The notes below the pieces were generated by a model. The model had not been told where the DNA came from, ran no database searches, and was given only the letters and a program-made list of their open reading frames with translations. Source: Peptococcaceae bacterium (lineage in GTDB: Bacteria > Bacillota > Desulfitobacteriia > Desulfitobacteriales > Desulfitobacteriaceae). From it: a DNA stretch of 16,325 nucleotides. The stretch spans positions 1 through 16,325 of the forward strand of contig JAITOS010000001.1 of assembly GCA_031289815.1 (NCBI GenBank). Reading direction: 5' to 3'. A program made the translations under genes and the position numbers. Shown here piece after piece: positions 15,201 through 16,325 of the stretch (position 1 is the first letter of the stretch; each line of letters opens with the position of its first letter).

Positions 15201-15554
15201 TTATTTCTCTATTGGCACTACTGCAAGCGTTTTTCCCAGAGGGGCTAAAACCTTTAAGACGGTATCTATTTGCGGACTCGTGCTTCCCCGCTCCATGCGG
15301 GCTATGACCGGCTGTTTAACGCCGCTCAATTCTTCGAGTTTTTTCTGAGATATCCCGCGCTCTTTTCTGGCGTTTACCAGTTCCACCATCACGGCTGCTC
15401 TAAGATTGCCGGCGGCTATTTCTTCCGGGGTTAATAGCCCTCGCAGTAGCTCCAACGCCTCCCCACCGATAGCGTCCGCTCCACCTTCGCGCAGGTCGGC
15501 TAAATTCGTTTTAGCCTGTTCTATCGCCTGTTTATATTCTGTATCATTACTCAT
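15201..15554 (-). CDS. XRE-family antitoxin (HigA-type)
   Basis: A 117-residue protein with an N-terminal helical part (1-55) and a classic helix-turn-helix (about 60-105): NARKERGISQKKLEELSGVKQPVIARMERGSTSP in consecutive stretches, where GVKQPVIARMERG holds the recognition helix. Such proteins bind and neutralise a RelE-fold toxin and repress their own promoter. It overlaps the toxin gene by 8 bases (ATGAGTAA), with GAGAGGAG upstream of the ATG, the usual toxin-first arrangement of higBA-type pairs. The antitoxin is intact, whereas the toxin is frameshifted. Confidence 0.9.
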   Translation of the reverse strand: MSNDTEYKQAIEQAKTNLADLREGGADAIGGEALELLRGLLTPEEIAAGNLRAAVMVELVNARKERGISQKKLEELSGVKQPVIARMERGSTSPQIDTVLKVLAPLGKTLAVVPIEK

Positions 15555-15908
15555 GATCTCTGCTCCTCTCCCGGTAATCGGCTAAATTCCTTCTGGCTTG
15601 ATCGATTTCCTGCTTCGGTGTCTTTGGCGTTTTCTTGGTGAAGTGGTGCAAGAGTATAAAGCTCTGTCCGTCCCATGCGGCAAATAATATTCTATCCTTT
15701 AACGGTCTAAGTTCCCACATATCGCCGTCAAGGTGTTTAACATAAGGTCTCCTGCTTGCCGTCCAACTTCGCTTAAATACTTGGCGTATTCGTATATCTT
15801 CGTTAATTTTATCCGGCTGTCTTTGCCGCCCTTTGCGGATAGCTCTTGTATATAGTCCGCTATTGGGCTTTTGCCGTTTCTGTCTCTGTAAAAAATAATG
15901 GCGAACAC
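15547..15908 (-). pseudogene. HigB/phage Gp49-type toxin gene, broken by a single-base frameshift
   Basis: The family are RelE-fold mRNA interferases of about 110-120 residues. The first part, from GTG 15908 (AAGGAGG 10 nt upstream), reads MFAIIFYRDRNGKSPIADYI through KDSRIKLTKIYEYAKYLSEVGRQAG and would soon reach a stop at 15699. The second part, in the -1 frame down to 15547, reads PYVKHLDGDMWELRPLKDRI, then FAAWDGQSFILLHHFTKKTPKTP, which is the rest of the same family. The two join at about 15747/15748, where one inserted base (GA-N-CCT, giving Glu-Pro or Asp-Pro) would restore a 120-residue protein of normal length. No slippery heptamer is present, so a true mutation or a sequencing error is more likely than programmed frameshifting. 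If real, it would leave the antitoxin without an active toxin. Confidence 0.82.
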
Positions 15909-15933
15909 GGTTAGATTCCCTCCTTACCACTTT

Positions 15934-15962
15934 ATTATACTCAAAAGCTATCGTCTTTTCAA
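15934..15962 (-). promoter_or_regulatory. Promoter of the toxin-antitoxin operon
   Basis: On the minus strand TTGAAA (15962-15957) and a consensus TATAAT (15939-15934) are 17 bp apart, about 25 bp before the toxin start. Confidence 0.75.
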
Positions 15963-16042
15963 TTACTTTTAAGTTATTATTTTTCTATTCCGCATCCGCA
16001 CCTCTGTGTACGCTATTCACTTCCGCCTCAGAAAAAGGACGA

Positions 16043-16096
16043 AACAAGCCGAGGGGAAGACTCCCTTTCATGGGGAAGACTCACGCTCGGCTTGTT
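16043..16096. repeat. Hairpin with 11-bp perfect arms and an internal direct repeat
   Basis: AACAAGCCGAG (16043-16053) and CTCGGCTTGTT (16086-16096) are exact reverse complements; between them GGGGAAGACTC occurs twice (16053-16063 and 16072-16082). On the minus strand CGTCCTTTTTC follows, so it could be a weak terminator for a gene beyond the right edge. No gene is visible from 15963 to 16325. Confidence 0.6.
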
Positions 16097-16128
16097 GGCT
16101 ATGATTATCGCTTGATTTTTGCTGAGGG

Positions 16129-16223
16129 CCGCGAAGGGCGGGTGGATTCGCCTCCTCTTTTGCTAGAGACCGCGAAGGGCGGGTGGATTCGCCTCCTCTT
16201 TTGCTAGAGACCGCGAAGGGCGG
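16129..16223. repeat. 41-bp tandem repeat, 2.3 copies
   Basis: Identical 41-bp units at 16129-16169 and 16170-16210, and the first 13 bp of a third at 16211-16223. Each unit starts CCGCGAAGGGCGG and ends TTTTGCTAGAGA. The bases just before the first unit (TTTTTGCTGAGGG) resemble a diverged unit end, so the array once extended further left. Confidence 0.9.
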
Positions 16224-16317
16224 ACGGTTCCGCTTTTCGTCCCGCTGCGCCTTCCTGGCGCAAAGGGACGCGCTCGGCGTCCATGCCTCGCTTGGCGCGG
16301 AACCGTCCGCCCTTCGC
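16213..16317. repeat. Inverted repeat with 21-bp perfect arms and a folded loop
   Basis: Positions 16213-16233 are the exact reverse complement of 16297-16317. The left arm includes the end of the third tandem-repeat unit. The 63-nt interior holds a second stem: CGTCCC / GGGACG around TGCGCC / GGCGCA (about 16238-16270). It looks like a palindromic repetitive element; I see no reading frame in it. Confidence 0.85.
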
Positions 16318-16325
16318 TTGGGTTT

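Noticed and set aside
15740..15760. Programmed -1 frameshifting in the toxin gene
   Set aside because: No X-XXY-YYZ slippery heptamer lies in the overlap; a lost base or sequencing error explains the break more simply.
16041..16100. An integron attC recombination site beside the toxin-antitoxin pair
   Set aside because: The hairpin ends are followed by GTTGGCT, which fails the GTTRRRY core, and the opposite arm lacks RYYYAAC.

Overview
The window looks like chromosomal DNA of an anaerobic, moderate-GC member of the Bacillota (Firmicutes). The evidence is the strong AGGAGG-type ribosome binding sites with several GTG/TTG starts, near-consensus sigma-A promoters, a perfect CIRCE operator before groES-groEL, a DUF2089 regulator, and a [NiFe]-hydrogenase maturation operon (hypC-hypD-hypE). 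I cannot name the genus.

Layout. 1-2168 (minus): hpt followed by guaA (cut by the window edge), purine salvage and GMP synthesis. hpt shares a divergent promoter region with a membrane GGDEF protein (2321-3442, plus). 3755-4450 (plus): a two-gene operon of a DUF2089 helix-turn-helix protein and a small membrane protein, behind a promoter that contains a perfect 12-bp inverted repeat. It is convergent with a membrane-anchored protein of unknown function (4454-5128, minus). 5274-5391 (plus): a promoter and a terminator with no gene between them, a candidate small RNA. 5415-7570 (minus): groES-groEL with promoter, CIRCE and terminator hairpin. 7701-8525 (minus): a NYN-domain putative RNase. 8658-9095 (plus): promoter, about 400 nt of non-coding sequence closed by a perfect 17-bp long-range stem, then a perfect intrinsic terminator; this is a candidate structured RNA that I cannot match to a known class. 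9208-11484 (plus): a PAS-PAS-GGDEF-EAL protein in which both c-di-GMP domains have degenerate key motifs. 11745-12620 (plus): an orphan DapB-like reductase. 12666-14985 (minus): hypC-hypD-hypE. 15201-15908 (minus): a HigB/Gp49-type toxin gene carrying a frameshift and its XRE-family antitoxin. 15963-16325: repeats only, namely an 11-bp-arm hairpin, a 41-bp tandem repeat and a 21-bp-arm inverted repeat. A 13-bp core of the tandem repeat also occurs on the other side of the toxin-antitoxin pair.

How it fits together. Most of the window is housekeeping or stress functions in short, separately promoted units. Two c-di-GMP-type signalling proteins are present: one has a GGDEF domain that looks competent, the other looks like a binding or effector protein. 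The less ordinary content is the two gene-less transcription units, the larger one divergent from a putative RNase, and the repeat-bounded, probably inactivated toxin-antitoxin islet at the right end.
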